Positions 13,829 through 14,729 of a stretch of DNA of 14,729 bases are shown one piece after another. The notes under the pieces were generated by a model. The model did no database searches, was not told where the DNA came from, and saw only the letters and a list, made by a program, of their open reading frames with translations. The stretch lies in the NCBI GenBank assembly GCA_015494005.1, contig WGCB01000770.1, forward strand, positions 1 to 14,729, given 5' to 3'. The position numbers and the translations under genes are program-made. Position 1 is the stretch's first letter. The number at the start of each line of letters is the position of its first letter. The stretch comes from Caldilineaceae bacterium. Its GTDB lineage: Bacteria; Chloroflexota; Anaerolineae; Caldilineales; Caldilineaceae.

Positions 13829-14729
13829 CAGCGGGCTTTCACGCGGCTCCCGGGCACAGGCGTGTGCTTCAGGGCATCCTCGATCACCTGCCCGGCCTCC
13901 ACGTTCTTGATCCGGGCCGAGGGGCTCACGATGAGGCGATGGGCCAGGGTGGACTCGGCCAGGAGCTTCACGTCATCGGGCAGGACGAACTCCCGTCCGT
14001 GGATGGCGGCCCAGGCCCGGGCGGCCCGGAAGAGGGCCAGGCTGCCCCGGGGGCTGGCCCCCAGGTAGACGTCCGGGTGATCTCGGGTGGTGGTCACCAG
14101 GTCCACGATGTACTCCTTGATGGAGTCCTCCACAAAGACCTCGGTGATGGCCTGCTGGGCCGCCACCAACTCGTCCATCTCCACCACCTGCCCCAGGCTG
14201 TGGATGGGATGCTCCTGGGCCTGGCGGTTGAGGATGTCCACCTCGTCCCGCTTCATGGGATAGCCCAGGCGAATGCGCATCATGAACCGGTCCACCTGGG
14301 CCTCGGGCAGGGGGAAGGTGCCCTCGTACTCGATGGGGTTCTGGGTAGCCAGCACCAGGAAAGGACGAGGCATCTGGTAGGTGGCCCCGTCCACTGTGAC
14401 CTGCCGCTCCTCCATGGCCTCCAGCAGGGCGGACTGGGTCTTGGGCGTGGCCCGGTTGATCTCGTCCGCCAGCACGATCTGGGCCATGACCGGCCCCGGG
14501 CGGAACTGGAACTCCAGGGTCTTCTGGTTGAAGACGCTGACCCCGGTCACATCGCTGGGCAGCATGTCCGGGGTGAACTGGATGCGGCTGAAGCTGCAAC
14601 CGATGCTGCGGGCCAGGGCCCGGGCCAGCATGGTCTTGCCCACGCCGGGCACGTCCTCGATGAGCAGGTGGCCTTCGCAGAGGAGGGCCACCAGGGTCAG
14701 GCGGATCTCCTGCTCCTTGCCCACGATCA
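13828..14729 (-). CDS. MoxR-family AAA+ ATPase, 5' end outside the window
   Basis: The frame continues to the window edge: the last codons read I-V-G-K-E, the usual IVG(Q/K)E motif of MoxR proteins about 30 residues from their start. The GTG at 14724 is therefore an internal valine and not a start. Counting from it, Walker A is EDVPGVGKT (23-31), Walker B is VLADEIN (84-90), sensor 1 is ATQNP (126-130), and LPEAQVDRF (139-147) is the family's arginine-finger region. The C-terminal lid ([17 protein letters not shown] region) is complete. MoxR ATPases remodel or assemble partner complexes using ATP, usually with von Willebrand A or DUF58 partners; the DUF58 protein encoded immediately after is the expected partner. 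Upstream transcription signals lie outside the window. Confidence 0.94.
   Translation of the reverse strand, partial: IVGKEQEIRLTLVALLCEGHLLIEDVPGVGKTMLARALARSIGCSFSRIQFTPDMLPSDVTGVSVFNQKTLEFQFRPGPVMAQIVLADEINRATPKTQSALLEAMEERQVTVDGATYQMPRPFLVLATQNPIEYEGTFPLPEAQVDRFMMRIRLGYPMKRDEVDILNRQAQEHPIHSLGQVVEMDELVAAQQAITEVFVEDSIKEYIVDLVTTTRDHPDVYLGASPRGSLALFRAARAWAAIHGREFVLPDDVKLLAESTLAHRLIVSPSARIKNVEAGQVIEDALKHTPVPGSRVKAR

Noticed and set aside
14722..14724. GTG as start codon of the MoxR gene
   Set aside because: The codon before it (Ile) continues the conserved IVGKE motif, so the GTG is internal and the gene starts beyond the window.

Overview
The window reads as a chromosomal segment of a high-GC bacterium. 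Gene style suggests Chloroflexota (Anaerolineae/Caldilineae-like): GC-rich codon use, a MoxR-DUF58 pair, Yip1-type membrane proteins, and intergenic hairpin repeats of the 'GTGCGGTT-NNN-AACCGCAC' kind. The phylum assignment is inference; no marker gene here settles it.

Layout. (1) 1-4169, plus strand: the end of a polysaccharide biosynthesis locus. It holds the C-terminus of a CDP-paratose-2-epimerase-like SDR enzyme, a WecG/TagA/CpsF glycosyltransferase, a broken second copy of that enzyme's C-terminal tail, a polyprenyl-phosphate sugar-phosphate transferase and an O-antigen-ligase/polymerase-like membrane protein. The first ~1.4 kb is clearly lower in GC than the rest, as in a horizontally acquired cassette edge. 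(2) 4170-4625: no gene, but a cluster of short hairpin repeats in A-B-A-B order, including two 94-bp near-identical copies. (3) 4628-6912, minus strand: a small cysteine-rich unknown protein with its own terminator, then two adjacent, translationally linked Yip1-like membrane proteins. (4) 6668-7200: a repeat-rich intergenic stretch with more copies of the hairpin family and a direct repeat. (5) 7201-9900, plus: two MFS transporters, one DHA2-like and one GPH/SLC45-like. (6) 9943-10408: two paralogous tRNA-Ala genes (CGC and GGC anticodons), each with a near-consensus sigma-70 promoter. A 101-bp MITE-like element with 22-bp imperfect terminal inverted repeats and a 9-bp target duplication sits between them. 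(7) 10407-12500, plus: RNase PH, then a LacI-family regulator with a possible self-operator and a strong terminator. (8) 12536-14729, minus: a MoxR AAA+ ATPase (cut by the window edge) followed by its DUF58 partner.

How the parts relate. The sugar-phosphate transferase would prime a lipid-linked glycan, WecG/TagA would add the second sugar, and the O-antigen-ligase-like protein would polymerise or transfer it. The LacI regulator and the GPH-like transporter could form a sugar-response pair; this rests only on family and on a CG-centred palindrome upstream of the transporters. No complete novel defence or biosynthetic system is visible. The most unusual content is non-coding: the mobile hairpin repeats and the MITE inserted next to a tRNA promoter.
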